Below, piece by piece: positions 52,980 through 64,000 of a stretch of 64,000 nucleotides of DNA. Under the pieces are notes generated by a model. It searched no databases. It worked only from the letters and a program-made list of their open reading frames with translations, and had not been told where the DNA came from. Where the stretch lies: the NCBI GenBank assembly GCA_002840555.1, contig PHBJ01000004.1:62001-126000 (forward strand), written 5' to 3'. Source of the DNA: Deltaproteobacteria bacterium HGW-Deltaproteobacteria-13. GTDB lineage: Bacteria > Desulfobacterota > Syntrophia > Syntrophales > Smithellaceae. The position numbers and the translations under genes are program-made. Position 1 is the first letter of the stretch; the number at the start of each line of letters is the position of its first letter.

Positions 52980-53161
52980 AAGATTTTCTTTGCGTTTTGG
53001 GAATGGTTTTCATTATTGAAGGCCTGCCGTATTTTGTTTTCCCGGAAAAATTAAAAATTTATCTCATCAAGATGACAACCCTGCCGGATTCCGTTTTACG
53101 GTTTTTAGGAATATCGGCCATGATTGCCGGGCTGATTCTGCTGTATTTTGGACGGCACTGA
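52976..53161 (+). CDS. DUF2065 family small membrane protein
   Basis: A 61-residue protein with two TM helices (FLCVLGMVFIIEGLPYFVF and FLGISAMIAGLILLYFG) separated by a conserved loop, the typical DUF2065 form. Overlaps mazG. Function unknown. Confidence 0.75.
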   Translation: MKDFLCVLGMVFIIEGLPYFVFPEKLKIYLIKMTTLPDSVLRFLGISAMIAGLILLYFGRH

Positions 53162-53235
53162 ATAAACAATAGCATTGACAGCAGCGGCAGAATCTGATTA
53201 TTTGCCCGAACTCATTCACGATACAGAAGTAATAT

Positions 53236-55397
<2,162 letters not shown>

Positions 55398-55535
55398 TAA
55401 ATTCTGATAAAGAGCAAATTTAATACCATTTCTAAATTAAAGATGATATGAGGCAACGCCAACAAGAACAGCGCTTTGATCGGAAGCGCATCCCGCAGGG
55501 GAGCGCATAATAAATAGAACTTTACATTGCCGATA

Positions 55536-55558
55536 TTTTTCGCCAATATGGCGAAAAA
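55536..55558. repeat. Perfect 10-bp hairpin before yajC
   Basis: TTTTTCGCCA (55536-55545) and TGGCGAAAAA (55549-55558) with a 3-base loop, 35 bases before the yajC start. It could end tgt transcripts or act as a leader hairpin; a smaller GCGCTT/AAGCGC hairpin lies at about 55472. Confidence 0.45.
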
Positions 55559-55592
55559 TTCCTTTGGAATCGGAATTAAGGAGGAAGTTGAA

Positions 55593-55943
55593 TTGATAAC
55601 ATTAGCATACGCAATGGGAGGCGCTCCGGGAGGCACGGCGGCCGGAGGAGGAGATTGGGGTTTTATCATCACGATGGTAATCATTTTCGTGATTTTCTAT
55701 TTTTTACTAATTCGCCCCCAACAAAAAAAACAAAAAGAACTTCAAACCATGCTTAGTAATCTAGCCTATGGTGACACCATAATGACCACCGGTGGAATTC
55801 ACGGCAAAGTTACCGGGTTGACCGATGCGGTTGTCACGCTGGAAATTGCCGACAAGGTAAGAATCAAAGTCGCACGAACCGCCATTGGCGCTGTTCTTCA
55901 GAAGTCGGGTTCACCCGCGCCAACTCCGACGACAAAGCCATAA
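55593..55943 (+). CDS. yajC: Sec translocon accessory protein YajC
   Basis: 116 residues from TTG 55593 (AAGGAGG upstream); a frame extension to 55527 crosses the hairpin and is unlikely. One TM helix (GFIITMVIIFVIFYFLLIRPQQKKQKE) with the RPQQKK boundary is the YajC signature. The cytoplasmic part has the GDTIMTTGGIHGKVTGL beta fold. It joins SecDF in the translocon. The following secD starts 18 bases on. Confidence 0.92.
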   Translation: MITLAYAMGGAPGGTAAGGGDWGFIITMVIIFVIFYFLLIRPQQKKQKELQTMLSNLAYGDTIMTTGGIHGKVTGLTDAVVTLEIADKVRIKVARTAIGAVLQKSGSPAPTPTTKP

Positions 55944-55961
55944 TATAGAAAGGGGCATTTC

Positions 55962-57563
55962 ATGTTCAAGTCTTTAAAAATCAGGATTGCTATAACCGTT
56001 ACTGTGTGTCTTGCTGCTTTGTATTTTTTAATACCGACCTTTATTACGAATGTTCCATCGTCATGGAGTCAATATCTGCCCAAGGAAAAAATTCATCTGG
56101 GTCTGGATTTGCAGGGCGGCATGCACCTTGTTCTGGAAATTGACACGGAAAAAGCTCTGGAAGCCTTCATGGAGCGGACTTCCAATAATTTAAAAGAATC
56201 ATTAATGGATACCAAAGTACGTTTCCGGAATTTGGAAAAAGCCAAAGAAGCCACGATTTCATTGGAATTAACTGATTCCGCCGGTAAAGCCGCGCTGGAA
56301 AATGTGCTGCGCGACCAGTATCCGGACCTGGAAATAGCTTCAACCACCCCGCGCGAAGGCGGACAGCTTGTTAATTTAAAAATTAAGGATAAAAGAGCTA
56401 TTGAACTAAAAAAACTTACTGTTGAACACAGTCTGGAAACCATCCGCAATCGCGTGGATCAATTCGGCATCGCCGAACCGGAAATTATCCCGGAAGGCGA
56501 CAATCGAATTTTAATTCAGCTGCCGGGAATTAAAGATCCGGAAAGGGCTAAAAACCTGATTGGTAAAACAGCCCTTTTGGAATTTAAGGTGGTTGATGAA
56601 GAAAATTCTCTGGACGAGGCTCTGCGCGGCAATATTCCGGAAGGAGATATTATTGCTTACGGCACGCGTGAGGACAAATCTACAGGGCAGAGAGGCCAGG
56701 TCCCCTATTTATTGAAAAACAAAACACTCCTGACCGGCGCTTCACTGGAAACCGCCAAAGTTCAAATTGCCGATCGTTTCGGTGATCCAACCGTCAGCTT
56801 AAAGTTTAATTCTCAGGGCTCTATTGATTTTGACAGAATTACCGGTGAAAATGTCCGTAAAAAACTGGCGATTGTCCTCGACGGCGTCGTCCATTCTGCG
56901 CCTGTTATTCAGGAAAGAATTTCCGGCGGCCAGGCACAGATCACCGGCACGTTTACCATGGATGAAGCACGTGATCTGGCCATCGTCTTACGCGCCGGCG
57001 CCCTGCCCGCTCCAGTCAATATTCTGGAAGAAAGAACCGTAGGTCCGTCACTGGGCAGTGATTCTATCAGGCAAGGTATCATGGCCACAATTATCGGCAC
57101 CTTGCTTGTTATCTTTTTCATGATCATTTATTACCGCTTATCCGGCGGTATTGCAGATATCGCTCTCATTATCAACATTGTTCTGGTTTTGGGCGTCCTG
57201 GCGGCGTTTCGGGCCACGCTGACATTACCCGGCATTGCCGGAATGCTATTAACGGTCGGCGTCGCGGTTGACGCAAACATTCTGATTTTTGAAAGAATCC
57301 GGGAAGAGTTACGGACGGGAAAAACAATCCGTCTGGCTCTGGAAACCGGCTATAATCGGGCATTTATGACAATCATTGATACTCATATCACCGGTATCGT
57401 AGCAGCCGTTTTCCTGATCATGTTCGGCACAGGCCCGATCAAGGGATTCGCGGTAACCACGATTATAGGCCTTCTGGCCAGTCTTTTTACGGCCGTTTTT
57501 GTCACGAGAGTCATTTTCGATTACATTATCTGGAACTATAACATTAAGAAATTGAGCATTTAA
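55962..57563 (+). CDS. secD: Protein translocase subunit SecD
   Basis: A 533-residue six-TM RND-type protein. After TM1 comes HLGLDLQGGMHLVLEID (D1-D5 motif) and the large periplasmic P1 domain. GVAVDANILIFERIREELR and the other RND helices sit in the C-terminal half. It pairs with SecF to pull exported proteins using the proton gradient. Confidence 0.96.
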   Translation: MFKSLKIRIAITVTVCLAALYFLIPTFITNVPSSWSQYLPKEKIHLGLDLQGGMHLVLEIDTEKALEAFMERTSNNLKESLMDTKVRFRNLEKAKEATISLELTDSAGKAALENVLRDQYPDLEIASTTPREGGQLVNLKIKDKRAIELKKLTVEHSLETIRNRVDQFGIAEPEIIPEGDNRILIQLPGIKDPERAKNLIGKTALLEFKVVDEENSLDEALRGNIPEGDIIAYGTREDKSTGQRGQVPYLLKNKTLLTGASLETAKVQIADRFGDPTVSLKFNSQGSIDFDRITGENVRKKLAIVLDGVVHSAPVIQERISGGQAQITGTFTMDEARDLAIVLRAGALPAPVNILEERTVGPSLGSDSIRQGIMATIIGTLLVIFFMIIYYRLSGGIADIALIINIVLVLGVLAAFRATLTLPGIAGMLLTVGVAVDANILIFERIREELRTGKTIRLALETGYNRAFMTIIDTHITGIVAAVFLIMFGTGPIKGFAVTTIIGLLASLFTAVFVTRVIFDYIIWNYNIKKLSI

Positions 57564-57589
57564 ATTCAAGTACAGGCAGGAGATATGCA

Positions 57590-58504
57590 ATGAGCATGGA
57601 GTTGATAAAACCAGGGATTCACTTAGATTTTGTCGGGAAAATGAAGTATGCAATTATTTTCTCGGTTATCTTGACCATCATCGCTATTGGTTCTGTAATT
57701 TTTCATCGCGGTTTAAACCTAGGCATAGATTTCGCCGGCGGTTCCGTCATTCAGGTAAAATTTCAGAAGGAAGTTTCCGCCGATCAGATTCGCACGGCTC
57801 TCAAATCAACAAAACTGGAGAACAGTACAATCCAGCAGTTCGGTGTCAATGAATTTCTGATCAGGACGCATGAATCCTTCAACGACCAGAAGATATTGGC
57901 GGCCAATCTGGAACAACCGCTGACATCTGCTTTTAACAAAGACTATGAAATCCGGCGTGTGGAAGTCGTCGGTTCCAAAGTCGGCGCTGATTTCCAGCGG
58001 AAAGCCGTTTTTGCCGTTATTCTTTCATGGATCGCCATGCTGATTTATATTACGTGGCGTTTCGAGTTCCGTTATGCGGTGGGTGGTATTATCGCCCTGG
58101 TTCACGACGTTCTGATCCTCATCGGCACTGTTTCCATTCTGAATATGGAATTCACCATATCCATCCTCGCGGCGATATTTTTCATTATTGGTTTTTCCAT
58201 CAACGATACCATCGTTGTGCTTGATCGTGTTCGCGAAAATGTAAAGTTAAATCCCAAGCAGAAGCTGGGTGACATTATTAATATGAGCGTTAATCAAACC
58301 CTGAGCAGAACCATATTGACTTCACTGACCGTTTTTCTGACGGTTCTGGCGCTTTATATATTCGGCGGAGCGGTTATCCATGATCTTGCTTTTTCACTGC
58401 TGGTCGGCGTTGTGTTCGGCACCTATTCTTCCGTATTCATTTCTTGTCCGATTGTGCTGTTATTTGAAAATATGCAGATTTCAAAAATGAAGAGGAAGAA
58501 ATAA
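57590..58504 (+). CDS. secF: Protein translocase subunit SecF
   Basis: A 304-residue RND subunit with GLNLGIDFAGGSVIQVKF after TM1 and the GFSINDTIVVLDRVREN helix in TM4, matching SecF. It forms a complex with SecD encoded upstream. AGGAG precedes the start. Confidence 0.96.
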   Translation: MSMELIKPGIHLDFVGKMKYAIIFSVILTIIAIGSVIFHRGLNLGIDFAGGSVIQVKFQKEVSADQIRTALKSTKLENSTIQQFGVNEFLIRTHESFNDQKILAANLEQPLTSAFNKDYEIRRVEVVGSKVGADFQRKAVFAVILSWIAMLIYITWRFEFRYAVGGIIALVHDVLILIGTVSILNMEFTISILAAIFFIIGFSINDTIVVLDRVRENVKLNPKQKLGDIINMSVNQTLSRTILTSLTVFLTVLALYIFGGAVIHDLAFSLLVGVVFGTYSSVFISCPIVLLFENMQISKMKRKK

Positions 58505-58505
58505 A

Positions 58506-59018
58506 TTGTCTTTTTTCGCCACGGCGGGATTCACAGTTTTTATTTTGATATTGTTTGCGGGCATTTTTTTAAATTTGTTCGGTCTGCCCGGAACGGTCGT
58601 TATTTTTTTTGATGTTTTGCTTTATGCAATTTTTACCGGCTTTGATCGCGTCGGATGGCAAATGATTTTGTTTCTTCTTATTTCCGCTGTAGCTGCCGAA
58701 ACAATTGATTTTTTTCTGGTCATGGGTGAAACCCCTCAACCGGCCGCCTCCAGAAAATCTATTGGAGCGGCGGCACTGGGTGCGATCACAGGAGCGTTAT
58801 TGCTCACACCGTTTTATTGGGGACCGGGCACATGGATAGGATTTTTTTTAGGAGGTCTTGCCGGTATTTTAATCATGGAAATCATCCGGCAATACAAATT
58901 AAAAGCTCCTTATCGAACGCTTAATCAAACTATTTTTGCTATGGCCGGGAAAAAGATAGCCAAAGGATTTATTGCCCTTTGCATGATCGCCTTTTCTCTA
59001 TCCAACATTTATTCTTAG
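58506..59018 (+). CDS. DUF456 family membrane protein
   Basis: A 170-residue protein from TTG 58506, with GAGGAAG upstream, one base after secF. Several TM helices; the DUF456 GLPGTVVIFFDVLLYA and GALLLTPFYWGPGTWIGFFLGGLAGILIME motifs are present. Function unknown; membership of the secDF-lepB operon suggests envelope biogenesis. Confidence 0.8.
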   Translation: MSFFATAGFTVFILILFAGIFLNLFGLPGTVVIFFDVLLYAIFTGFDRVGWQMILFLLISAVAAETIDFFLVMGETPQPAASRKSIGAAALGAITGALLLTPFYWGPGTWIGFFLGGLAGILIMEIIRQYKLKAPYRTLNQTIFAMAGKKIAKGFIALCMIAFSLSNIYS

Positions 59019-59032
59019 GAGCCTGTACTGAA

Positions 59033-59653
59033 ATGACAAAAGATGAAAAACCAAAATCAAAAGCTAAAGAATACATTGAATCCATCATTATTGCGATTTT
59101 GATCGCCCTTTTTATCCGCACATTCATCGTATGCGCGTATAAAATACCTTCCCGTTCCATGGTGCCGACACTGCTGGTCGGTGACCATATTTTGGTCAAT
59201 AAGTTCATTTATGGCGTAAAAATTCCTTTATTAAGAAAAACCATTATTCCGGTTAAAGAACCCCAAAGAGCTGATATCGTCGTTTTTATTTATCCCAACG
59301 ACCGATCTAAAGATTTTATCAAGCGGGTCATCGGTATTGGCGGCGATAAAATCGAAATAAAGAATAAAAAAATATTCGTTAATGATACGGAGTTCAAAGA
59401 TTCTTACGGCATTTTCAGCGATAGTAACATTTTACCGCAATCGATGCAGCCGCGCGACAATTTTGGCCCTGTTACCGTTCCGAAAAACACTATTTTTGTC
59501 ATGGGTGACAACCGCGATGAAAGCCTGGACAGCCGTTTCTGGGGATTTGTAGATTTAAAGGACGTGGAAGGAAAAGCCTTCATCATTTACTGGTCATGGA
59601 ACCGCGACGAACATAACCTTCGCTGGGAGCGAATGGGAAATTTGCTGCATTAA
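59033..59653 (+). CDS. lepB: Signal peptidase I
   Basis: 206 residues from ATG 59033 (AGGAGC upstream). One TM helix (IESIIIAILIALFIRTFIV), then KIPSRSMVPTLLVGDHILVNKF with the catalytic Ser, and KDFIKRVIGIGGDKIEIK with the general-base Lys. A MGDNRDESLDSRFWG box completes the family signature. It removes signal peptides outside the membrane. Last gene of the operon; the next gene ends one base later on the other strand. Confidence 0.95.
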   Translation: MTKDEKPKSKAKEYIESIIIAILIALFIRTFIVCAYKIPSRSMVPTLLVGDHILVNKFIYGVKIPLLRKTIIPVKEPQRADIVVFIYPNDRSKDFIKRVIGIGGDKIEIKNKKIFVNDTEFKDSYGIFSDSNILPQSMQPRDNFGPVTVPKNTIFVMGDNRDESLDSRFWGFVDLKDVEGKAFIIYWSWNRDEHNLRWERMGNLLH

Positions 59654-60913
59654 CTATATAAAGGCCGATAGGCTCATCGCCGCGGAAAGCCCGATCAGAA
59701 TAATAACGGTTATCCAGGAAACAACATTCATCAGACGGCTGTTGACGTAAGCTCCCATAATCCGTTTATCGTTAATCAGAAGCAGCATGAAGATTAAGAC
59801 AAACGGCAGGAGGATTCCGTTAATAACCTGAGAATAATACATGATCGCGATCAGTGGCACATCGGGTAAAAGAATAATTCCGGCGCCCAGAAAAATCATT
59901 AAAGAGTACAGACCGTAAAACTGCGGCGCTTCCGTAAATTTGCTGTTCAAACTGGATTCCCAGCCGAAAGCTTCACAAATGGTATACGCGGTGGAAAGCG
60001 GCAGAATCGAGGCCGCAAACAAAGACGCATTGAGCAAACCAAAGGCAAACAGCATGGAAGCGTAGGAACCGGCGAGCGGCGCCAGAGCGAGCGCGGCATC
60101 TTTAGCTGTTTCAATCTTCAGTCCGTTTTGAAACAGGGTAACCGCGCAAAGCATAATGATAAAAAACGCTACGGCATTGACAGTGACCGAACCGAAAATG
60201 ACATCCATCCGCGCGTATTTATAACTTTCAGCTTTTAATCCTTTATCGACAATCGATGACTGAAGATAAAACTGCATCCAGGGAGCGATGGTTGTGCCGA
60301 TAATACCGATGGCCATCGTCAGCATGCCTGAGTTAAAATTCAGATCCGGTGTAATGGACGCGATTCCGATGGCCGGCCAATCGGGGTTAACCAGAAATCC
60401 CGATATAATATAGGAGAGATAAAAGACACAGGCCAGCAAAAATGCCTTTTCCACTGATTTATAATTCCCCTTAACCACCAGCCACCAGACAAAGAAAGCA
60501 CCGGCCGGAACGGAAATATGTTTGCTGACACCGAATATTTCCATGCTGGCGGCAATGCCGGCAAATTCGCAAAGCGTATTTCCCAGGTTCGCCAAGAGTA
60601 AAACAATCATCAGATAAAAAGTGATCTTGGCGCCAAACCGTTCCCGTATTAAATCGGAAAGCCCCTTGCCGGAGACCACCCCCATTCGGGCGCACATTTC
60701 CTGAATGATAATCAAAGCTGCGGTGACGGGAATGAGGATCCAGATCAGCCTTAAGCCATACTGAGCGCCGGCCAGAGAATAGGTTGTTATACCGCCCGCG
60801 TCATTATCCACATTGGACGTAATGATCCCCGGACCGATGAAGGCAAAAAAGAGACCTACCTTCAACCAGCCTGTCTGCAATAGCTGTTTCCAATGCGCTT
60901 TAATCTTTTCCAT
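59654..60913 (-). CDS. Nramp-related divalent metal transporter with non-canonical binding site
   Basis: A 419-residue Nramp-fold protein of about 11 TM helices. Two metal-site motifs differ from Mn/Fe transporters. TM1 reads SNVDNDAGGITT instead of DPGN. TM6 reads IGTTIAPWMQFYLQSS instead of the usual MPHN, so the soft Met ligand is Ala. These changes match Nramp-related magnesium transporters (NRMT), which prefer hydrated Mg2+ or Mn2+. The paired gene upstream encodes an MgtE-like sensor. The metal is inferred, not proven. Ends back-to-back with lepB. Confidence 0.75.
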   Translation of the reverse strand: MEKIKAHWKQLLQTGWLKVGLFFAFIGPGIITSNVDNDAGGITTYSLAGAQYGLRLIWILIPVTAALIIIQEMCARMGVVSGKGLSDLIRERFGAKITFYLMIVLLLANLGNTLCEFAGIAASMEIFGVSKHISVPAGAFFVWWLVVKGNYKSVEKAFLLACVFYLSYIISGFLVNPDWPAIGIASITPDLNFNSGMLTMAIGIIGTTIAPWMQFYLQSSIVDKGLKAESYKYARMDVIFGSVTVNAVAFFIIMLCAVTLFQNGLKIETAKDAALALAPLAGSYASMLFAFGLLNASLFAASILPLSTAYTICEAFGWESSLNSKFTEAPQFYGLYSLMIFLGAGIILLPDVPLIAIMYYSQVINGILLPFVLIFMLLLINDKRIMGAYVNSRLMNVVSWITVIILIGLSAAMSLSAFI

Positions 60914-60939
60914 GATTATCTTATCGTATAAATTTCGGT

Positions 60940-62202
60940 TTATTTGCCCAATTGAGGAGCAATAATTTCCAAAAGATTTTTGAAAATGATCGTACCCTGC
61001 ATTTTTTCGTTTTCATCCACAACCGGGATAGCGGTAACCGCGTATTTTGCAAACTGCTCGGCGATGGTATCGTCTTTATCATCCAGTTTGACAGAAATAA
61101 CCCGTTCATCCATGATATCGCCGAGTTCCTGATCAGCATTGGCCAAAATCAAATCCCGCAGGCTGATAACACCCAGCAGGCGTTCTTCTTCATCGGTGAC
61201 ATAAACATAAGAAACAAGATCGACATCAGCCGCTTCCGAACGGAATTTCTCCAGAGCTTCCCGGGCCGTGGTTGACGGACTGAAACTCAGGTAAGATGTC
61301 GTCATCATGCCGCCCGCTTCCTGCTCGGGATGAGACAGTAATTCTTTCACATCATCGGCAATATCCTTTTCCATTTCCTTTAAAATGCCTTCCGCCTTGG
61401 CTTTCGGCAGATCACCTATCAGGTCGGCCGCCTCGGAAAGAGACATTTCTTCGATAATATCGGAGGCCTTTTCCGAATTCATATCGTTAATCAAACTGAC
61501 TTGCACTTTCGGGTCTGTTTCTTCCAGCGCTTCAGCCGCGGTTTCCACATCGAGCGCCTGAAACACGGCGGCGCGCTGTTTAATATCGAGCTCCTCCAGA
61601 ATATCGGCGAGGTCCGCCGGGTGAATCTGGCTGAGCCTGTTTTGGGCAATATTCAATCGCAGCAGATCCGGTGAATTCAAAGGCTGCGTAAACTTCCACG
61701 GAATAAAATGATTAGCCAGTTTATAATCGAACAGGCCCTGTAAAACGGCATCAAAGAAATTAATCAAACCCACACGACGGATCAATCCGCGGAAACCTAC
61801 ATCCACATGCACCAGATGCAATCCGTGTTTCGTTTTTAAAAACTGGAGATCATTTACACGTCTGATCTTGGCGCCGTCGGTATCCACGACCTGCTTGTCT
61901 AAAAGGGCGTCTTTAAGCAGCATTTCTCCTTCCCTTAAGTGAAGCGCGGACAGCTCTGCTATAGATTCTGCGGATACGGATATGGTTTGATCCATATCTA
62001 TAACTTTCTCCCACGGCAGAAAAACAGGGTTCTTTTTCTGAGCCGAGCTGAAGATAATGCCGGTAACAATTGGATAAGGCTCGACAAATTCCGCGGTCAG
62101 ATCATAAACGCGGCCGAGTGCCTCGCCCGTGGCGCCAATAATGTTTCTCCCCAGGATTTTGCTTAAAAATAAAAAAACCTGAGGTTCGCGATTTACCGCC
62201 AT
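60940..62202 (-). CDS. Soluble MgtE-type sensor (PRC-barrel + MgtE N + CBS pair)
   Basis: A 420-residue cytoplasmic protein. The N-terminal ~150 residues form two PRC-barrel-like segments (IIGATGEALGRVYDLTAEF and TDGAKIRRVNDLQFL). Residues ~190-290 are the MgtE N superhelical domain (QIHPADLADILEELDIKQRAAVFQAL). The MgtE bridge HPEQEAGGMMTTSYL follows, then two CBS domains (VSYVYVTDEEERLLGVISLRDLI and VTAIPVVDENEKMQGTIIF). There is no MgtE transmembrane part. It directly precedes the Nramp-related transporter by 26 bases. In MgtE this region gates by binding Mg2+, so it may control the neighbour. Confidence 0.8.
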   Translation of the reverse strand: MAVNREPQVFLFLSKILGRNIIGATGEALGRVYDLTAEFVEPYPIVTGIIFSSAQKKNPVFLPWEKVIDMDQTISVSAESIAELSALHLREGEMLLKDALLDKQVVDTDGAKIRRVNDLQFLKTKHGLHLVHVDVGFRGLIRRVGLINFFDAVLQGLFDYKLANHFIPWKFTQPLNSPDLLRLNIAQNRLSQIHPADLADILEELDIKQRAAVFQALDVETAAEALEETDPKVQVSLINDMNSEKASDIIEEMSLSEAADLIGDLPKAKAEGILKEMEKDIADDVKELLSHPEQEAGGMMTTSYLSFSPSTTAREALEKFRSEAADVDLVSYVYVTDEEERLLGVISLRDLILANADQELGDIMDERVISVKLDDKDDTIAEQFAKYAVTAIPVVDENEKMQGTIIFKNLLEIIAPQLGK

Positions 62203-62274
62203 AGTGATTTTCCTCCAGGTGGTGAATGTATATCAGTTATTATCTCTAAAGGAAAGCCTTTTTGACTTTTTACC

Positions 62275-62303
62275 TTGACATCAAGTGAGCGAAGTTGTAA
62301 GAG
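62275..62303 (+). promoter_or_regulatory. Promoter of the pyr operon
   Basis: TTGACA (62275-62280), 17 bases, TAAGAG (62298-62303), placing the transcript start just before the PyrR-binding hairpin. Confidence 0.5.
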
Positions 62304-62316
62304 AAAAAATAATTAA

Positions 62317-62420
62317 CCCTTTTAATTTAATCCGGCGAGATTGAAAAAGGAAACCGTAATGAAAGACTTATATAAAATTTTATTTTAGCCTTTTCCCGAC
62401 AGGGGAAAGGCTTTTTTTAT
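62317..62420 (+). promoter_or_regulatory. PyrR-responsive attenuator leader
   Basis: CCTTTT (62318-62323) pairs with AAAAGG (62345-62350) around TAATCCGGCGAGATT, matching the known PyrR-binding loop (AUCC-N-G-N-GAG). The GCCTTTTCCC/GGGGAAAGGC hairpin (62388-62411) with seven Ts is the terminator. The GAAAAAGG strand can also pair with CCTTTTCCC as antiterminator. pyrR follows directly, so autogenous attenuation by UMP-bound PyrR is expected. Confidence 0.8.
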
Positions 62421-62447
62421 AACATGGCAGGACAGAGGTTGGCGCGT

Positions 62448-62996
62448 ATGTCGAAAAATAAAAACACTAAAATCGTCATGGACAAAGATGGAATTGACCG
62501 GTGCCTTACCAGAATCGCTTATGAAATTCTGGAAAAAAATAAAGGGATGCAGAACCTCGTGCTTGTAGGCATCAGAACGGGCGGAGTCTATCTGGCCCAA
62601 AGGCTGCAAAAAAAAATATCTGATATTGAACGCGATAAGATTCCCCTGGGAATACTGGATGTCACACTTTACCGTGATGATATTTCCGCCTCCAACAAAA
62701 AGCCGCGCCTGGGGGAAACAAAAATAAATTTTTCATTGGACGATAAAGTCGTTGTGCTGGTTGATGACGTTCTCTTTACCGGACGGACGATTCGGGCGGC
62801 CATGGATGCCCTGATTGATTTTGGACGCCCCAAAATGATTCAGCTCGCTGTTTTAATCGACCGCGGCCATCGCGAACTTCCGATCAGAGCCGACTTTATC
62901 GGAAAGAATCTGCCGTCGTCCCTGTGGGAGGCAGTCCGTGTCGACCTGGTAGAAAAAAACGGCGTGGATGAAGTCGTCATAGAAGAAGAATCTTGA
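62448..62996 (+). CDS. pyrR: Bifunctional pyr operon regulator / uracil phosphoribosyltransferase
   Basis: 182 residues from ATG 62448; an upstream ATG at 62424 is nearer the terminator and less likely by comparison with other PyrR N-termini. The family start [18 protein letters not shown], the PRPP loop [21 protein letters not shown] and [20 protein letters not shown] are all present. It binds the leader RNA and represses pyr genes when UMP is high. Followed 22 bases later by pyrB. Confidence 0.93.
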   Translation: MSKNKNTKIVMDKDGIDRCLTRIAYEILEKNKGMQNLVLVGIRTGGVYLAQRLQKKISDIERDKIPLGILDVTLYRDDISASNKKPRLGETKINFSLDDKVVVLVDDVLFTGRTIRAAMDALIDFGRPKMIQLAVLIDRGHRELPIRADFIGKNLPSSLWEAVRVDLVEKNGVDEVVIEEES

Positions 62997-63018
62997 ACTT
63001 AAACCTTTTAGGCCTGTT

Positions 63019-63945
63019 ATGAAATTTGAAAAAAAAGATATTCTGGGAATAAAAGATCTATCCATTGATGAAATAAACCTTATTCTGGAGACGGCCGAAT
63101 CTTTTCTGGAAATTTCCACCCGCAAAATAAAGAAAGTGCCGACCTTGCGCGGCAAAACAATTATCAATTTATTTTACGAAGCCAGCACACGAACCAGAAC
63201 ATCTTTTGAGATAGCCGGTAAAAGACTAAGCGCCGATACGATCAACATTTCAGCTTCTACCAGTTCTGTCGTCAAGGGGGAAACGCTTATTGACACAGCC
63301 CGCACTCTGGAAGCCATGAATCCCGATGTCATTGTCATCCGCCACAGCGCCTCCGGCGCTCCGCACATACTGGCCTCGCTGGTTAAACAATCCATCATTA
63401 ACGCCGGGGATGGCGCGCACGAACACCCCACGCAGGCTCTTCTGGACATGATGACCATCAAGGAACGAAAAGGTAAAATTTCCGGATTGAAGGTGGCCAT
63501 CATCGGCGATATCGAACACAGTCGGGTTGCCCGCTCCAATATTTACGGACTGTCCAAAATGGGCGCCCATGTTGTTCTGGCCGGTCCGGCGACCATGCTG
63601 CCGCGCGATATCGAACAAATGGGGACGAAAGTTTTCAGCAGGATTGAAGATGCCCTTGTCGACGCCGATGTCGTGATGATGCTGCGCATTCAACTGGAGC
63701 GACAGAAACAGAACATTTTTCCGTCGCTGCGTGAATATTCCCAGCATTACTGTTTGAACCGCAGCAACATTAAACTGGCTAAAAAAGATGTCATCGTCAT
63801 GCATCCGGGACCGATTAACCGCGGCGTGGAAATATCCCCGGATATCGCCGACGATCCTTCCTGCTCTGTTATTCTTGATCAGGTCAATAAAGGTGTGGCT
63901 GTCAGAATGGCTCTGCTTTACCTGCTCACCGGAGGTAGTGAATGA
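63019..63945 (+). CDS. pyrB: Aspartate carbamoyltransferase catalytic subunit
   Basis: A 308-residue ATCase. The carbamoyl-phosphate site [12 protein letters not shown] and [14 protein letters not shown] are intact, as is the late [12 protein letters not shown]. Converts carbamoyl phosphate and aspartate to carbamoyl aspartate. Length is normal. The stop overlaps pyrC (ATGA). Confidence 0.96.
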   Translation: MKFEKKDILGIKDLSIDEINLILETAESFLEISTRKIKKVPTLRGKTIINLFYEASTRTRTSFEIAGKRLSADTINISASTSSVVKGETLIDTARTLEAMNPDVIVIRHSASGAPHILASLVKQSIINAGDGAHEHPTQALLDMMTIKERKGKISGLKVAIIGDIEHSRVARSNIYGLSKMGAHVVLAGPATMLPRDIEQMGTKVFSRIEDALVDADVVMMLRIQLERQKQNIFPSLREYSQHYCLNRSNIKLAKKDVIVMHPGPINRGVEISPDIADDPSCSVILDQVNKGVAVRMALLYLLTGGSE

Positions 63946-64000
63946 AGTTATTATTAACCGGCGCGAGGATAATAGACCCCGCGCAAAACATAGATTCCCG
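63942..64000 (+). CDS. pyrC: Dihydroorotase, N-terminal start (partial)
   Basis: ATG overlaps the pyrB stop with GGAGGT upstream. Nineteen codons are visible, [19 protein letters not shown], the usual strand-turn opening of dihydroorotases (LLxxGRIIDP). The rest is beyond the window. The order pyrR-pyrB-pyrC is conventional. Confidence 0.8.
   Translation, partial: MKLLLTGARIIDPAQNIDS

Overview
The window looks like a chromosomal contig from an anaerobic, syntrophy-type delta-proteobacterium (Desulfobacterota, most like Syntrophales such as Syntrophus or Smithella). This is inferred from gene content: an ADP-forming acyl-CoA synthetase, several beta-oxidation enzymes, a glutaconate-type CoA transferase, two UGA-containing redox proteins that read as selenoproteins, a pilA behind a sigma-54-type promoter, and type I-C-like CRISPR repeat debris. 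There is no rRNA and one tRNA.

Layout. 1-1.9 kb: end of an ADP-forming acetate/acyl-CoA ligase and a BioD-like/DRTGG protein. 1.9-2.2 kb: decayed CRISPR-like repeats. 2.3-4.8 kb: secreted DUF2950 and DUF3300 proteins. 5.0-6.8 kb: a Y-family DNA polymerase gene behind a LexA-like box, its middle replaced by an AT-rich MqsRA-like toxin-antitoxin island. 6.8-8.9 kb: DUF5661 protein, SDR oxidoreductase, small DUF6812-like protein, tRNA-Val. 9.1-17.6 kb: a one-strand cluster of exported proteins, four of them lipoproteins with phosphoesterase or phosphatase folds. 18.2-22.6 kb: thiolase, 3-hydroxyacyl-CoA dehydrogenase/enoyl-CoA hydratase fusion and a TetR regulator with a palindromic operator. 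23-30.7 kb: redox and envelope genes, including the two predicted selenoproteins (FrnE/DsbA-like and peroxiredoxin-like), a lipoprotein/helical protein/phospholipase-C-like trio, a glycosyltransferase, glyoxalase and YgbA-type protein. 30.9-35.4 kb: hydrolases (GDSL, OsmC, M24, tyrosine phosphatase, MtfA). 35.5-39.2 kb: acyl-CoA dehydrogenase and a two-subunit CoA transferase. 39.6-46.1 kb: membrane glycosyltransferases, a methyltransferase-GT2 fusion, a TMTC-like GT-C/TPR protein and pilA. 46.4-59.7 kb: queD-folE2-nadE, a small envelope-stress-like block, mazG, queA-tgt-yajC-secD-secF and lepB. 59.7-62.2 kb: an Nramp-related transporter with an odd metal site and a detached MgtE-like sensor. 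62.3-64 kb: pyrR-pyrB-pyrC behind a PyrR-type attenuator.

How genes work together: the fatty-acid genes (18-22 kb and 35-39 kb) and the acyl-CoA ligase fit beta-oxidation or its reversal. queD, folE2, queA and tgt cover the first and last parts of queuosine synthesis. yajC-secDF and lepB serve protein export. The most interesting candidates are the two UGA genes, the Nramp-related/MgtE-sensor pair, the pilin-linked glycosyltransferase block, and the toxin-antitoxin replacement inside the damage-inducible polymerase.
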